This document shows, piece after piece, positions 26,007 to 35,392 of a stretch of DNA of 64,000 nt (position 1 is the first letter of the stretch; the number at the start of each line of letters is the position of its first letter). The notes beneath the pieces were generated by a model, which saw nothing but the letters and a program-made list of their open reading frames with translations, ran no database searches and was not told the origin of the DNA. The DNA comes from Paraburkholderia fungorum (lineage in GTDB: Bacteria > Pseudomonadota > Gammaproteobacteria > Burkholderiales > Burkholderiaceae). The stretch lies in contig NZ_FNKP01000001.1 in NCBI RefSeq assembly GCF_900099835.1, positions 496,001 through 560,000 on the forward strand, in the 5' to 3' direction. Position numbers and translations under genes: made by a program.

Positions 26007-26363
26007 ATGACCATAAGTCCCGAATTGGCCGAAGAACTGCGGCGAATGGCCCTTATCAAGGCTGATCAGCGACAACAGAAAGCCATTTGGCTGGAATTGC
26101 GCGAGCTGCGCGCTAAGCTACGCCCGATCGATCGCGCGTGGTCCGATACGCGGCTCGCCCTTCAACGATACGAATCGGATTACAAGTATGTGGTGCCGAA
26201 GCTTAAGGAGCGGGAGGCCCAGCTTCTGGATGAGATGCATCCGTTCCTTCAGCAAATTGACGCGCTGGAGAAGGAGGCGAGGCGGCTGGATCGCAAGATA
26301 CGCAAAGCGCAGCGAGCTAGTGAGCGCGCGTCGGCGGGTTTGGACAAATCGAGCAAGCCCTGA
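26007..26363 (+). CDS. Coiled-coil protein paired with the recombinase (copy 2)
   Basis: A 118-residue charged helical protein, homologous along its length to the one at 18331-18657: SPELAEELRRMALIKADQRQ, IDRAWSDTRLALQRYESDYK, KEREAQLLDEMHPFLQQIDA and LEKEARRLDRKIRKAQ. I start at ATG 26007 by homology; ATG 25992 is also in frame and lies next to the tRNA-like sequence. Both copies sit just after a tyrosine recombinase of the same type, so recombinase and coiled-coil gene form a duplicated module. Confidence 0.6.
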   Translation: MTISPELAEELRRMALIKADQRQQKAIWLELRELRAKLRPIDRAWSDTRLALQRYESDYKYVVPKLKEREAQLLDEMHPFLQQIDALEKEARRLDRKIRKAQRASERASAGLDKSSKP

Positions 26364-26723
26364 AACCCGGGTTGCGACTGATGCATCAAGGTCTGCATAT
26401 GCGGCGCATCAGCCGCTACCCGTGCGCAGCTGCTTTCCAGCGTCGGGCGGGGCTTTCTTCCGTGTTGCCATGCTCATCTCATTTATTAGTCGTGCCCTCA
26501 TTAATTTGGGCGATCCATCGTATTAGCAACAATGAATATTTTCAAGGGAAGCTTGGTTGCTTGAGACGGGTAACGAGCTGGAGTGTTCTTATCCCAGTGT
26601 GTTGAGCAATAGTCAAGAAAACGGTGGTTTCCCGAACACCGATAATCCTCATGCGAATGCCTGTTGGAAAAGTGGTCAGACTGTTAAAATTCTCGTCAAT
26701 CTTTCAGCGTCCGGAAATTGTCA
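26364..26723. other. Spacer before the resolvase gene
   Basis: 360 bp with short open frames only. No family resemblance, RNA or clear repeat is seen. It may hold the resolvase promoter and res sites, but I cannot point to inverted 12-mers. Confidence 0.35.
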
Positions 26724-27335
26724 ATGAATCAACGGATTGGCTATGCCCGAGTTTCGACCGATGACCAGAACCTGGACTTGCAGCGCGATGCGCTGAACCT
26801 CGCAGGAGTTCAGTGCATCTACGAAGAGATGGCGAGCGGGAAGGCTGGTGGCCGCCAGGAGCTTGACCACTGTCTGAAGGCATTGCGCGCGGGTGACACC
26901 CTCGTTGTGTGGCGACTGGACCGGCTTGGTCGCAGCTTGCCCGATTTGGTACGAATCGTCGCCGAGCTGGAAGAGAAGACTATCGGCTTCGTGAGCATCA
27001 CCGAAAAGATCGAGACCTCCAGCGCGGCCGGCAAGCTGGTCTTCCATGTCTTCGCCGCCTTGGCGGAGTTCGAGCGCAACCTGATTCGCGAACGCACTCA
27101 GGCAGGTCTTGCAGCAGCGCGCGCGCGAGGCCGGGCTGGAGGTCGAAAGCCGAAGCTGGATCCGCGCCAAATAAAAGAGATCAAGCGGCTGATGTCCGAC
27201 CCGACTATCCCGGTCAACCAGATCGCGCAACGCTACAAGGTCTCACGGACAACCATTTACAAGGTAGCACCCCGTAGCCAAGCGCTGGCTGTTGGTACGC
27301 AGGCAGACGCAAGCGGGACTGAGCTGCACCGGTGA
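26724..27335 (+). CDS. Serine recombinase, resolvase/invertase family
   Basis: A 203-residue protein. RIGYARVSTDDQNLDLQRDA carries the catalytic Ser (residue 11), and LVVWRLDRLGRSLPDLVRIV the conserved Arg-rich motif. ALAEFERNLIRERTQAGLAA and the C-terminal RQIKEIKRLMSD ... VNQIAQRYKVSRTTIYK form the Hin-like DNA-binding helix-turn-helix. Length and domains are normal, so it should be active. It is close to Tn3-type resolvases, but no transposase or terminal inverted repeats were found. A tail of about 15 residues (ALAVGTQADASG) looks acquired. It stands before the defence operon. Confidence 0.88.
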   Translation: MNQRIGYARVSTDDQNLDLQRDALNLAGVQCIYEEMASGKAGGRQELDHCLKALRAGDTLVVWRLDRLGRSLPDLVRIVAELEEKTIGFVSITEKIETSSAAGKLVFHVFAALAEFERNLIRERTQAGLAAARARGRAGGRKPKLDPRQIKEIKRLMSDPTIPVNQIAQRYKVSRTTIYKVAPRSQALAVGTQADASGTELHR

Positions 27336-27480
27336 AGGTGTCCCATGAACGCAGTAGAAATCGTATCAGCAGTCTCAGAGCTGGCGACGCCCGTCCCTTC
27401 TGTAATTTTTTTTCGATGCTGCTGCGGATTTGAACTCGCATCAGGCCGAAGGTGCTCTACATCAGCGGGGATTAATAGTC

Positions 27481-30400
27481 GTGAAACTGATAAATAACAG
27501 TGGCTTAGATCGCGTCATTGATCTGATGCGCCCACATCTTGGGCCGGGGCAGCAATTTGGTTGCGTAACACCGTTGTTCTCGTTGTTCGCTTTCGCTGAA
27601 CTACGCGACGCTCTCGCCAAGTTGGAACGGGTACAGCTCATCCTTCCCCCTGCTGATGACGGACTTGACTTCCTTGGCGGCGAGGGCGACCGGGCTGCGC
27701 GGAATCGGCTGCATGCCCGTTGGCTGGCCAACCAGTGCGCCAAGTGGCTCAATGGCCGCGTTGAACTGCGCCGCGCGCATGGCCGTGTGCCGCAGGGCGC
27801 TGCTGTCATGCGCGCACCAGACGGCACGCCTGATCAGGTAGTGATGGGTTCGTTCGCGTTCAGTACAGATGGCTTGGGCCTGACACCCGGCAACCCCCTG
27901 AATCTGATCCAGGCGTCTGAATCAGCCGACGAGGCAGCACAGCTCGCCCGCTGGTTTGATCAGCAATGGTCCACGCTGCAGGTGCAGCCTGACATGAGGG
28001 CGGCCCTGATCGAAGTTCTGCAGGGCATGGGGCAGCACCACGCGCCGTTCACGATTTACGCCCTGATCTTGAATCACCTATTCGGGAATCGTGGCGAAGA
28101 GATGGACGAGGAGCGTATCGTCAAATCGGCCACCGGTATTCGCAACACCGTCGTTTGGAAGAAACTGTTCAAGTTTCAGCGCGACGGTGTTATTGGCGCC
28201 ATTGACAAGCTGGCACGCTTCGGGGGGTGCATCATTGCCGACAGTGTAGGTTTGGGGAAAACCTTCGAGGCGCTGGCCGTCATCAAGTATCACGAGCTGC
28301 GAAACGACCGCGTGTTGGTGCTGGCGCCCAAGCGTCTGCGCGACAACTGGACGCTCTACAAGGCCAACGACAAACGCAATGTGCTCGCGGCCGATCGGTT
28401 CAACTACGACGTACTCAACCATACCGACTTGTCGCGCGACGGTGGCCACTCCGGCGATATTGACCTGCACCATGTGAACTGGGGCAACTACGACCTTGTG
28501 GTCATCGACGAGAGTCACAACTTCCGCAACAAAAAGTCGCCGCGCCAAGGCACCGAGACCCGGTACGACCGGCTTATGCGTAAGATTATCAAAGAAGGCG
28601 TCAAGACCCGCGTGCTGATGTTGTCGGCCACGCCAGTTAACAACCGCCTGGCTGATCTGAAAAATCAAATCGCCTTTGTCACCGAGGGCGACGACACCGC
28701 ATTGGTTGAGCACGGCATCGACAGCATCGAGCAGACCACGCGCAAAGCGCAAACCCAGTTCAACCGCTGGCTGGACATGGACGAGGCCGAGCGCACGCCC
28801 GGCCACCTGGTCGAGATGTTGGGCTTTGATTATTTCACGCTGCTGGATCACCTAACCATCGCGCGTTCGCGCCGACATGTAGAGAAGTATTACGGCACGG
28901 CCGAGACCGGCAAATTCCCGGGCCGCCTGCCGCCTATAAACATCAAGGCCGACGTGGATCTGGCAGGCCAATTCCGCGCCATCAAGGACATCAACCTTGA
29001 AATCAGGCGCCTAAACCTAGCCAGCTACGCGCCGCTGCGCTACGTGCTACCGCACAAGCAGGCCGCCTACGACGCCAAATACAGCACCGAAATCCGGGGC
29101 GGCGAGAGCTTCTTCCGCCAGGCTGACCGCGAAGAGAGCCTGATCCATCTGCTGCGAGTCAACGTGCTCAAGCGCATGGAGAGCGCTGTGTCCTCGTTCT
29201 CGCTGACCGTGCAGCGGCAACTCAAAGACGTTGAAGCTGTGCTGGCCCACATCGAGAATCATGCAGAGGGCGTCGAGGAAATCGACATCGCCGACGTGGA
29301 CATCGACGACCCTGCATTCGAATCACTGCTGGTAGGGCGCAAGGTTAAGGTGTTGCTCAGCGATGTGGACCTGATCCGGTGGAAGCAAGACCTCATCGAA
29401 GACCGCAATCGCCTGGCCACGCTGCTGGCCGCAGCCCAACAGGTAGACGCGGCGCGCGACGCCAAGCTGGCCAAACTGCGCGATATGATCGAGCAGAAGT
29501 GCCGCGCGCCCATAAACGTCGGCAACCGCAAGATAATCGTCTTCACCGCGTTCTCTGACACGGCGCAATACCTGTACGCCAACCTCGCGCCGTGGGCCAA
29601 GTCCGTACTTGGTGTGGATGCTGGATTGATTACCGGCAGTGCCGGCATCCAGACCACCTTACCCGGCTTGCGCAAGAGCATGAGCAGCGTGCTGTCGGCC
29701 TTCGCGCCGCGTGCCAAGGAGCGGCCAGCAGACATGGCGGCAGAGGGGGAAATCGACTTGCTCATCGCCACAGACTGCATCTCCGAAGGTCAGAACCTGC
29801 AGGACTGCGACTGGCTGATTAACTACGATATCCACTGGAATCCGGTGCGGATCATCCAGCGCTTCGGTCGTATCGACCGTATCGGCTCGCCTAACCGGAA
29901 CATCCAGTTGGTGAACTTCTGGCCCAATATGGAACTGGAGGAATACATCGGCCTGGAACAGCGGGTAAGCGGGCGCATGGTGTTGCTTGATGTCTCGGCC
30001 ACGGGAGAGGAAAACCTCATCGAGCAGCAGTCGGGCAACCAGATGAACGACCTGGAGTACCGGCGCAAGCAGTTGCTCAAGCTGCAGGACACGGTCATCG
30101 ACATGGAAGACCTGAGCAATGGCGTGTCCATCACCGACCTGACGCTGACCGACTTCCGCATCGATTTGGCGCAGTACCTCAAGGAACAACCCGGCCACCT
30201 CGACAGCTTGCCGCTCGGCACCTACGCCGTCACCACCAGTATCGATGCCGACATTCCCCCAGGCGTCATCTTCTGCCTGCGAGCCGAAGGAGCAGTGGCC
30301 GCCAAAATGGGCAACAGTGGGCAGCACTCCGACTACCCCCTGGCGCCGATCTATCTGGCTCATGTCGGCGATGACGGCACCGTGCTCCTGCCGTACCCTC

Positions 30401-30720
30401 AGGCCAAGCGGATTCTCGACCGGCTCAAGCGTCTTGCCCTCGGGCGCGAGCTGCCTGACGACGCCGCCTGCGTGAGCTTCGATAGGGGCACGCGGCAGGG
30501 TGAGGACATGCGCCATGCCCAGAAGCTATTAGCTGCAGCCGTGGCGTCTGTGGTGGGCAGGAACGAGGAGCGGGCGGTAGCCAGCTTGTTTTCGCCCGGT
30601 GGCACCCACGCCATGAAGGGTGAATTCGCCGGCAGCAATGATTTCGAGGTGGCTGCCTTTTTGGTGGTGCTTCCAGACGGAGGCCAAACGATCTTGCCAA
30701 ACACAAAGGGAGCCTTATGA
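27481..30720 (+). CDS. SNF2-type helicase with an N-terminal PLD-like domain
   Basis: A protein of about 1079 residues starting at GTG 27481 (GGGGA upstream; TTG 27430 is an alternative). Residues 1-170 resemble a phospholipase-D-like domain with VMGSFAFSTDGLGL, but the HxK of the HKD motif is not seen. The helicase core follows: IIADSVGLGKT (about 252-262, Walker A), VVIDESHNFRN (342), MLSATPVNN (380), ATDCISEGQNLQDCDW and IIQRFGRIDRIGS (about 793, motif VI). It is the first gene of a five-gene operon, and its stop overlaps the DUF262 start (ATGA). It is probably a translocase that scans or remodels DNA. Confidence 0.85.
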   Translation: MKLINNSGLDRVIDLMRPHLGPGQQFGCVTPLFSLFAFAELRDALAKLERVQLILPPADDGLDFLGGEGDRAARNRLHARWLANQCAKWLNGRVELRRAHGRVPQGAAVMRAPDGTPDQVVMGSFAFSTDGLGLTPGNPLNLIQASESADEAAQLARWFDQQWSTLQVQPDMRAALIEVLQGMGQHHAPFTIYALILNHLFGNRGEEMDEERIVKSATGIRNTVVWKKLFKFQRDGVIGAIDKLARFGGCIIADSVGLGKTFEALAVIKYHELRNDRVLVLAPKRLRDNWTLYKANDKRNVLAADRFNYDVLNHTDLSRDGGHSGDIDLHHVNWGNYDLVVIDESHNFRNKKSPRQGTETRYDRLMRKIIKEGVKTRVLMLSATPVNNRLADLKNQIAFVTEGDDTALVEHGIDSIEQTTRKAQTQFNRWLDMDEAERTPGHLVEMLGFDYFTLLDHLTIARSRRHVEKYYGTAETGKFPGRLPPINIKADVDLAGQFRAIKDINLEIRRLNLASYAPLRYVLPHKQAAYDAKYSTEIRGGESFFRQADREESLIHLLRVNVLKRMESAVSSFSLTVQRQLKDVEAVLAHIENHAEGVEEIDIADVDIDDPAFESLLVGRKVKVLLSDVDLIRWKQDLIEDRNRLATLLAAAQQVDAARDAKLAKLRDMIEQKCRAPINVGNRKIIVFTAFSDTAQYLYANLAPWAKSVLGVDAGLITGSAGIQTTLPGLRKSMSSVLSAFAPRAKERPADMAAEGEIDLLIATDCISEGQNLQDCDWLINYDIHWNPVRIIQRFGRIDRIGSPNRNIQLVNFWPNMELEEYIGLEQRVSGRMVLLDVSATGEENLIEQQSGNQMNDLEYRRKQLLKLQDTVIDMEDLSNGVSITDLTLTDFRIDLAQYLKEQPGHLDSLPLGTYAVTTSIDADIPPGVIFCLRAEGAVAAKMGNSGQHSDYPLAPIYLAHVGDDGTVLLPYPQAKRILDRLKRLALGRELPDDAACVSFDRGTRQGEDMRHAQKLLAAAVASVVGRNEERAVASLFSPGGTHAMKGEFAGSNDFEVAAFLVVLPDGGQTILPNTKGAL

Positions 30721-32510
30721 GTTTCAGGACTGCCGAGCCAGCATTGAAGGACGTGCTCGATGACATTGCCAAGGGCAATACTCAATTGCCGGACTTCCAG
30801 CGCGGGTGGGTTTGGGATGACAACCACATCAAGTCTTTGATCGCCAGCCTATCACTGTCGTACCCCATTGGGGCTGTGATGTTCCTCGAAGCCGGTGGGG
30901 TACCCTTCAAGCCACGGCTCTTTGAGGGCGTAGCGCTTCAGCCAGCACCGAAGCCCAAAACGTTTGTGCTGGATGGCCAGCAGAGGCTGACCTCGATGTA
31001 CCTGGCTTTACGCAGTGGCCAGCCTGTCAAGACACGTACCGAGAAGGGCGCCGAAATACGCCGGGTCTATTTCCTTGACATGGTCAAATGCCTTGATCCT
31101 GACGCCGATCGTGAGGATGCCGTCGTTTCCGTGCCCGAAAGCCTGCAAGTCACATCCGATTTCGGACGCAAAGTCGATCTGGACATCAGTACGAGCGCAG
31201 CGCAGTTCGAGAAACGCATGTTCCCGGTATCGCTGTTGTTTGACATTCAGGGTTTCATGACTTGGGAGAGCGGTTTCAGCGCGCACTTCCAATTCGGCGC
31301 TGAGGCCATGCAATTCATGCAGCAGTTCCGTAATGAGATTTGGCTTCGCTTCCAGCAGTTCAAAGTACCAGCCATTGAGTTGACCCAAGACACCCCGCGT
31401 GAGGCTGTTTGCCAAGTATTCGAAAAGGTCAATACTGGTGGGGTAACGCTGACAGTCTTCGAGCTGATGACAGCGACCTTTGCGGCGGACGTCGGCGAGT
31501 TCAATTTACGGGAAGACTGGGAAGCGCGCCTAGAGCGCCTCACGGCCAAGCACGATGTACTGAATGCAGTGGACGGCACAAGCTTCCTGACGGCAGTCAC
31601 GTTGCTGACCAGCTACCGGCGTCACCTCGAAAAGCAGACCGCCGTGTCCTGCAAACGCGCCGATGTTCTCAGACTCTCATTATTAGAGTTCAAAGCGTTA
31701 CAGACCTCGCTTGAAGCAGGCTTCAAGCGGGCTGCAGAGCTGCTGGCAGAAGAAAAGATATTCGACGTACGCAGCCTACCTTATGCGACGCAGTTGATCC
31801 CATTGTCCGCGATCTGCGCTCAGTTGGGGGACAGAGCCACACAGCACGGCGTCAAACAGAAGCTGCTTCGATGGTACTGGTCAGGGGTAATGGGTGAGCT
31901 GTATGGCGGAGCCAACGAGACCCGCTTTGCGATGGACATGCAGGATGTGGTCGCGTGGGTCGACGGTGGGCCGGAACCTCGAACGGTCCGCGACGCCAAC
32001 TTTGCCCCCGCGCGCTTGTTGTCGTTGCAGAGCCGGTTGGCTGCTGCCTACAAGGGCCTTGCAGCCCTGCTGATGAAGCATGGCGGCCGTGACTTCGTTA
32101 GCGGCACCCCCATTGACCTGAACTCGTACTTCAACAACGCAATTGACATACACCACATCTTTCCCCGCGCTTGGTGCGAGAAGCAGACCCTTCCAAGGGA
32201 AAAGTGGAATAGCGTGATCAACAAGGCACCCTTGGCGGCAGGTACCAACCGATTCATCAGCGGCGACGCGCCGAGTGTGTATCTCGCGCGCATTCAGAAG
32301 GCCAAGCAAGTTGATCCGACCAGCCTTGATGACTTCTTGACCTCTCACGTCATTCCAGTGCCGCAACTTCATGCTGACGACTTTGACGGCTTCATTCGCT
32401 TGCGCGCCGTTGCATTGCTGAATCTCATCGAGCAGGCCACTGGCAAGGCCGTCCCGGGCCGTGACAGCGAGGAAACAATGAAGGCGTTCGGTGGCGCTCT
32501 GGCTGTATGA
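30717..32510 (+). CDS. DUF262 (GmrSD-like) protein with HNH motif
   Basis: A 597-residue protein. The DUF262 signature is LPDFQRGWVWDDNHIKSLI near residues 22-40 and LDGQQRLTSMYLAL near 85-98. The C-terminal part has NSYFNNAIDIHHIFPRAWCE (about 470-488), an HNH-like nuclease site with the His pair of IDIHHIFP, followed by NKAPLAAGTNRFISG. GmrSD enzymes cut glucosylated or otherwise modified phage DNA, with the DUF262 part binding nucleotide. It overlaps both neighbours by 4 nt. Within this operon it could extend restriction to modified DNA that the type III enzyme cannot cut. Confidence 0.82.
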   Translation: MSFRTAEPALKDVLDDIAKGNTQLPDFQRGWVWDDNHIKSLIASLSLSYPIGAVMFLEAGGVPFKPRLFEGVALQPAPKPKTFVLDGQQRLTSMYLALRSGQPVKTRTEKGAEIRRVYFLDMVKCLDPDADREDAVVSVPESLQVTSDFGRKVDLDISTSAAQFEKRMFPVSLLFDIQGFMTWESGFSAHFQFGAEAMQFMQQFRNEIWLRFQQFKVPAIELTQDTPREAVCQVFEKVNTGGVTLTVFELMTATFAADVGEFNLREDWEARLERLTAKHDVLNAVDGTSFLTAVTLLTSYRRHLEKQTAVSCKRADVLRLSLLEFKALQTSLEAGFKRAAELLAEEKIFDVRSLPYATQLIPLSAICAQLGDRATQHGVKQKLLRWYWSGVMGELYGGANETRFAMDMQDVVAWVDGGPEPRTVRDANFAPARLLSLQSRLAAAYKGLAALLMKHGGRDFVSGTPIDLNSYFNNAIDIHHIFPRAWCEKQTLPREKWNSVINKAPLAAGTNRFISGDAPSVYLARIQKAKQVDPTSLDDFLTSHVIPVPQLHADDFDGFIRLRAVALLNLIEQATGKAVPGRDSEETMKAFGGALAV

Positions 32511-33304
32511 GCGACACGCTGACCCAAATGCTCATCGGTGCCTTGGGGCTGCCAGCTAGTTGCCGTGTGGACCAGCGCGTCCCGAAGAAGATGCTTGTCG
32601 AGAACGGTGCACCAACGAGTGCCGACAAGCGCCTGATCAACGACAGTATCGAAGAGATCCAGTGGGTTGCGGCGTTGAAGCCCAACACCGTGGGTGTGAC
32701 CGAGTATCGCGACGACGAGCGCGAATACCTTGAGGTGGCGGTGCTATGCGTCACCGCGCGCCATGCGCCCTTGGTCGATGGTGCAGGCGCGATAAAGAAG
32801 CCAGTCAACATCACGCGTTTGGCCGAGCTGGTGCATCGCGCCGTGCCTTACCCCGTGCTATTGCTACTGGCCGCACCGCAGTGCCTGAACCTGTCGCTAG
32901 CACATAAGCGCTGGGCGCAGAACGAGGCCGGCAAGGTAGTGCTGGAAGGCGAACTGGTCACGGTAGAGTTCTCGCCTGATCTGACAGCTGAACACGCCTT
33001 TGTGCAGGCCCTTGGTTTGGCCTGTCAGCCTCAGGCAAGCTTGCTGGCCCTGTATCAGGGCTGGATGGACTGCCTGACGGCTTGGCAGGCGGCGCTTTAC
33101 ACCGGGACTTTTACGATGGATGGTACGGCCGCGCAAGCAGCCGCGCGCCGTGAGGCCCTGCGCACATGCCAACGGCTCGAGCTGGAGGGTGCGCGCCTGC
33201 GTGTGCTCGCGGCTAAGGAGAAGCAGATGGCCAAGCAAGTGGAACTGAATCTGCGCTTGAAGCGCATCAACGCTGAGCTCGTATTGGCGCGCGAACAACT
33301 TTGA
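32507..33304 (+). CDS. DUF4391-family protein
   Basis: A 265-residue protein. The N-terminal part has CRVDQRVPKKMLVENGAPTS ADKRLINDSIEEIQWVAALK, and AVPYPVLLLLAAPQ lies in the middle, a pattern typical of DUF4391 proteins found in type III RM and helicase clusters. The C-terminus is a coiled coil (AKEKQMAKQVELNLRLKRIN). Overlaps: start with DUF262 (ATGA), stop with mod (TTGA). Role unknown; likely an assembly partner of the restriction complex. Confidence 0.75.
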   Translation: MSDTLTQMLIGALGLPASCRVDQRVPKKMLVENGAPTSADKRLINDSIEEIQWVAALKPNTVGVTEYRDDEREYLEVAVLCVTARHAPLVDGAGAIKKPVNITRLAELVHRAVPYPVLLLLAAPQCLNLSLAHKRWAQNEAGKVVLEGELVTVEFSPDLTAEHAFVQALGLACQPQASLLALYQGWMDCLTAWQAALYTGTFTMDGTAAQAAARREALRTCQRLELEGARLRVLAAKEKQMAKQVELNLRLKRINAELVLAREQL

Positions 33305-35382
33305 AGACGATGAACATGACAGAGATGCAGATGCAAAAACTAGAGGCAGGCAGTCCGGAAGCTAAGTCTTCGGACTTGGTGGCAGGCAACATTGAGCAGC
33401 TCAAGGCCTTGTTCCCGGAACTGATCACCGAAGGCACCCACGGGGTGGCTGTGAACTTGGACGTGCTTAAGGCACTGGTGGGCGACCAGACCGCCGCCGA
33501 TGCCGAAGAGAAGTACGGCCTGAATTGGCACGGCAAGCGACGGGCTCGCCAAGTGGCGCTGACGCCCAGCACTGGCACGCTGCGTCCGTTCCCAAGCGAA
33601 AGCGTCTCGTGGGACACCACGCAGAACCTGTTCATCGAAGGCGATAATCTTGAAGTGCTGAAGCTTCTGCAAAAGAGCTATGCGGGCAAGGTCAAGCTGA
33701 TTTACATCGATCCGCCGTACAACACGGGTAAGGACTTCGTGTATCGGGATAACTTCCACGATAACGTAAAGAATTACTTGGAATTAACAGGGCAAATCGA
33801 GAGTGATCAGAAAATCAGCTCCAATACAGAAACAAGTGGCCGTTTTCACACCGCGTGGTTGAATATGTTTCTTCCGAGGCTAAAGCTGGCGCGCGATTTG
33901 TTGCGTAAAGATGGGGTTATTTTCATCAGCATTAACGACAAGGAACTTGCCAACCTCAGATGCCTTGGCAACGAAATATTCGGCGAAGAGAATTTTATCG
34001 CAAGCCTGGTTTGGGAGAAGGGCAGAAAAAATGACGCTCGACGCTTTTCCGTCGGGCATGAGTATGTCGTTGGATACGCCAGAGATCTAAGTCATATAGA
34101 GGAGATTTTGCCTCCTTGGCGTGAGCCTAAAGAGGGAGTTGCAGAGATCATTGACGAATATCTCCGACTGAAAAGTATTCACGGCTCCTCATATGAAAGA
34201 ATCTCGGAAGGGTTGGTGGCGTTTTATCGCGAACTATCGGTCGATGAACCATCAAAAAAATATTCACGTTCGAGGTTCGTTGATGCTCGGGGGATCTGGC
34301 GCGACAACAATATTTCTTGGCCTGGCGGCGGTGGGCCAAAATATGTACTTGAACATCCCGTAACAAAGCAACCGTGCAAAATACCGGATGATGGTTGGCG
34401 CTTCGTTGAGGAAACGATGAAGCGAAAAATTGAGGATGGTTATGTGCAATTCAGGGAGGATCATACAAAGTCGCCTTTCTTGAAATCATATCTCTATATT
34501 GATGATCCTTCAGGAGGGTCAGAGGAGGATGTCGCCGGTGAAAAGCTCCAAGTAATGGGGAGCGTATTCTATAGACATTCCCAGCCATCAACTGATGTGA
34601 TGAAAGAAATTCTGGGCGAAAAGGTTTTTGATAACCCTAAAGATCATATGATACTTGCGCGATTGATTCGTTATTGCACAGGTCCAGAAGATTTGATTTT
34701 GGACTTTTTTGCAGGATCGGGATCGACCGGACACGGGGTATGGGAGCTTAACGCGCACGAAGGTGGAAGTAGAAGATTTTGTTTGATTCAACTCCCTGAG
34801 CGCCTTGATGCGGAAAATGCAGATCAAAAGCTTGCGGAGAAATTTTGTGAACAAATCGGGCGCCCCAAGACAATCGCCGAGATAACCAAGGAGCGCTTGC
34901 GACGCGCAGCGCACCAGCTCAAATCGAAATACCCCAAATTCTCGGGGGATACAGGGTTTCGTGTTTTCAAGCTCGACCAATCAAACATTCGTCCCTGGAA
35001 CCCTAGCGCAGATGATCTTGGGGAAACGCTTCTTAGCCACCAAGAACACCTGTTGGAGGGGCGCTCTGAATCAGATATCTTGTATGAACTGCTGATCAAG
35101 CTCGGCCTTGATCTGTGCGTGCCCATTGCTACCCGGAAGCTCGGCGGCAAGGTTGTTCATTCGGTCGGGGGCGGTGTCCTCATGGCCTGCCTAGCCGTAT
35201 CCATCGTTGACGCCGAAGTAGAGACCGTGGCCAAGGGCATCATTGACTGGCACAGCGAACTGGCACCCGCCGGGGAAACGACTTGCGTGTTCCGTGACAG
35301 CGCATTTGCTGACGACGTGGCCAAGACCAACATGGCGGCGATCCTGGAGCAGAACGGCATCCAGAACGTGCGTAGTCTGTGA
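33301..35382 (+). CDS. mod: Type III restriction-modification methyltransferase (Mod)
   Basis: A 693-residue N6-adenine methyltransferase of the beta class: DPPYNTGKDF (residues 137-146) precedes DFFAGSGSTGHG (about 468-480). Between them lies the target-recognition domain. The start is TTG 33301 or ATG 33310. The N- and C-terminal thirds are GC-rich, but the middle (about 33770-35040) is visibly AT-richer. This implies the specificity part was exchanged. The C-terminal end KLGGKVVHSVGGGV and ADDVAKTNMAAILEQNGI completes a normal length. Res follows after 10 bp. Confidence 0.93.
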   Translation: MKTMNMTEMQMQKLEAGSPEAKSSDLVAGNIEQLKALFPELITEGTHGVAVNLDVLKALVGDQTAADAEEKYGLNWHGKRRARQVALTPSTGTLRPFPSESVSWDTTQNLFIEGDNLEVLKLLQKSYAGKVKLIYIDPPYNTGKDFVYRDNFHDNVKNYLELTGQIESDQKISSNTETSGRFHTAWLNMFLPRLKLARDLLRKDGVIFISINDKELANLRCLGNEIFGEENFIASLVWEKGRKNDARRFSVGHEYVVGYARDLSHIEEILPPWREPKEGVAEIIDEYLRLKSIHGSSYERISEGLVAFYRELSVDEPSKKYSRSRFVDARGIWRDNNISWPGGGGPKYVLEHPVTKQPCKIPDDGWRFVEETMKRKIEDGYVQFREDHTKSPFLKSYLYIDDPSGGSEEDVAGEKLQVMGSVFYRHSQPSTDVMKEILGEKVFDNPKDHMILARLIRYCTGPEDLILDFFAGSGSTGHGVWELNAHEGGSRRFCLIQLPERLDAENADQKLAEKFCEQIGRPKTIAEITKERLRRAAHQLKSKYPKFSGDTGFRVFKLDQSNIRPWNPSADDLGETLLSHQEHLLEGRSESDILYELLIKLGLDLCVPIATRKLGGKVVHSVGGGVLMACLAVSIVDAEVETVAKGIIDWHSELAPAGETTCVFRDSAFADDVAKTNMAAILEQNGIQNVRSL

Positions 35383-35392
35383 GGGCCGGCCG

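Noticed and set aside
26724..27335. A complete Tn3-type transposon around the resolvase
   Set aside because: No transposase gene and no terminal inverted repeats were recognised on either side.
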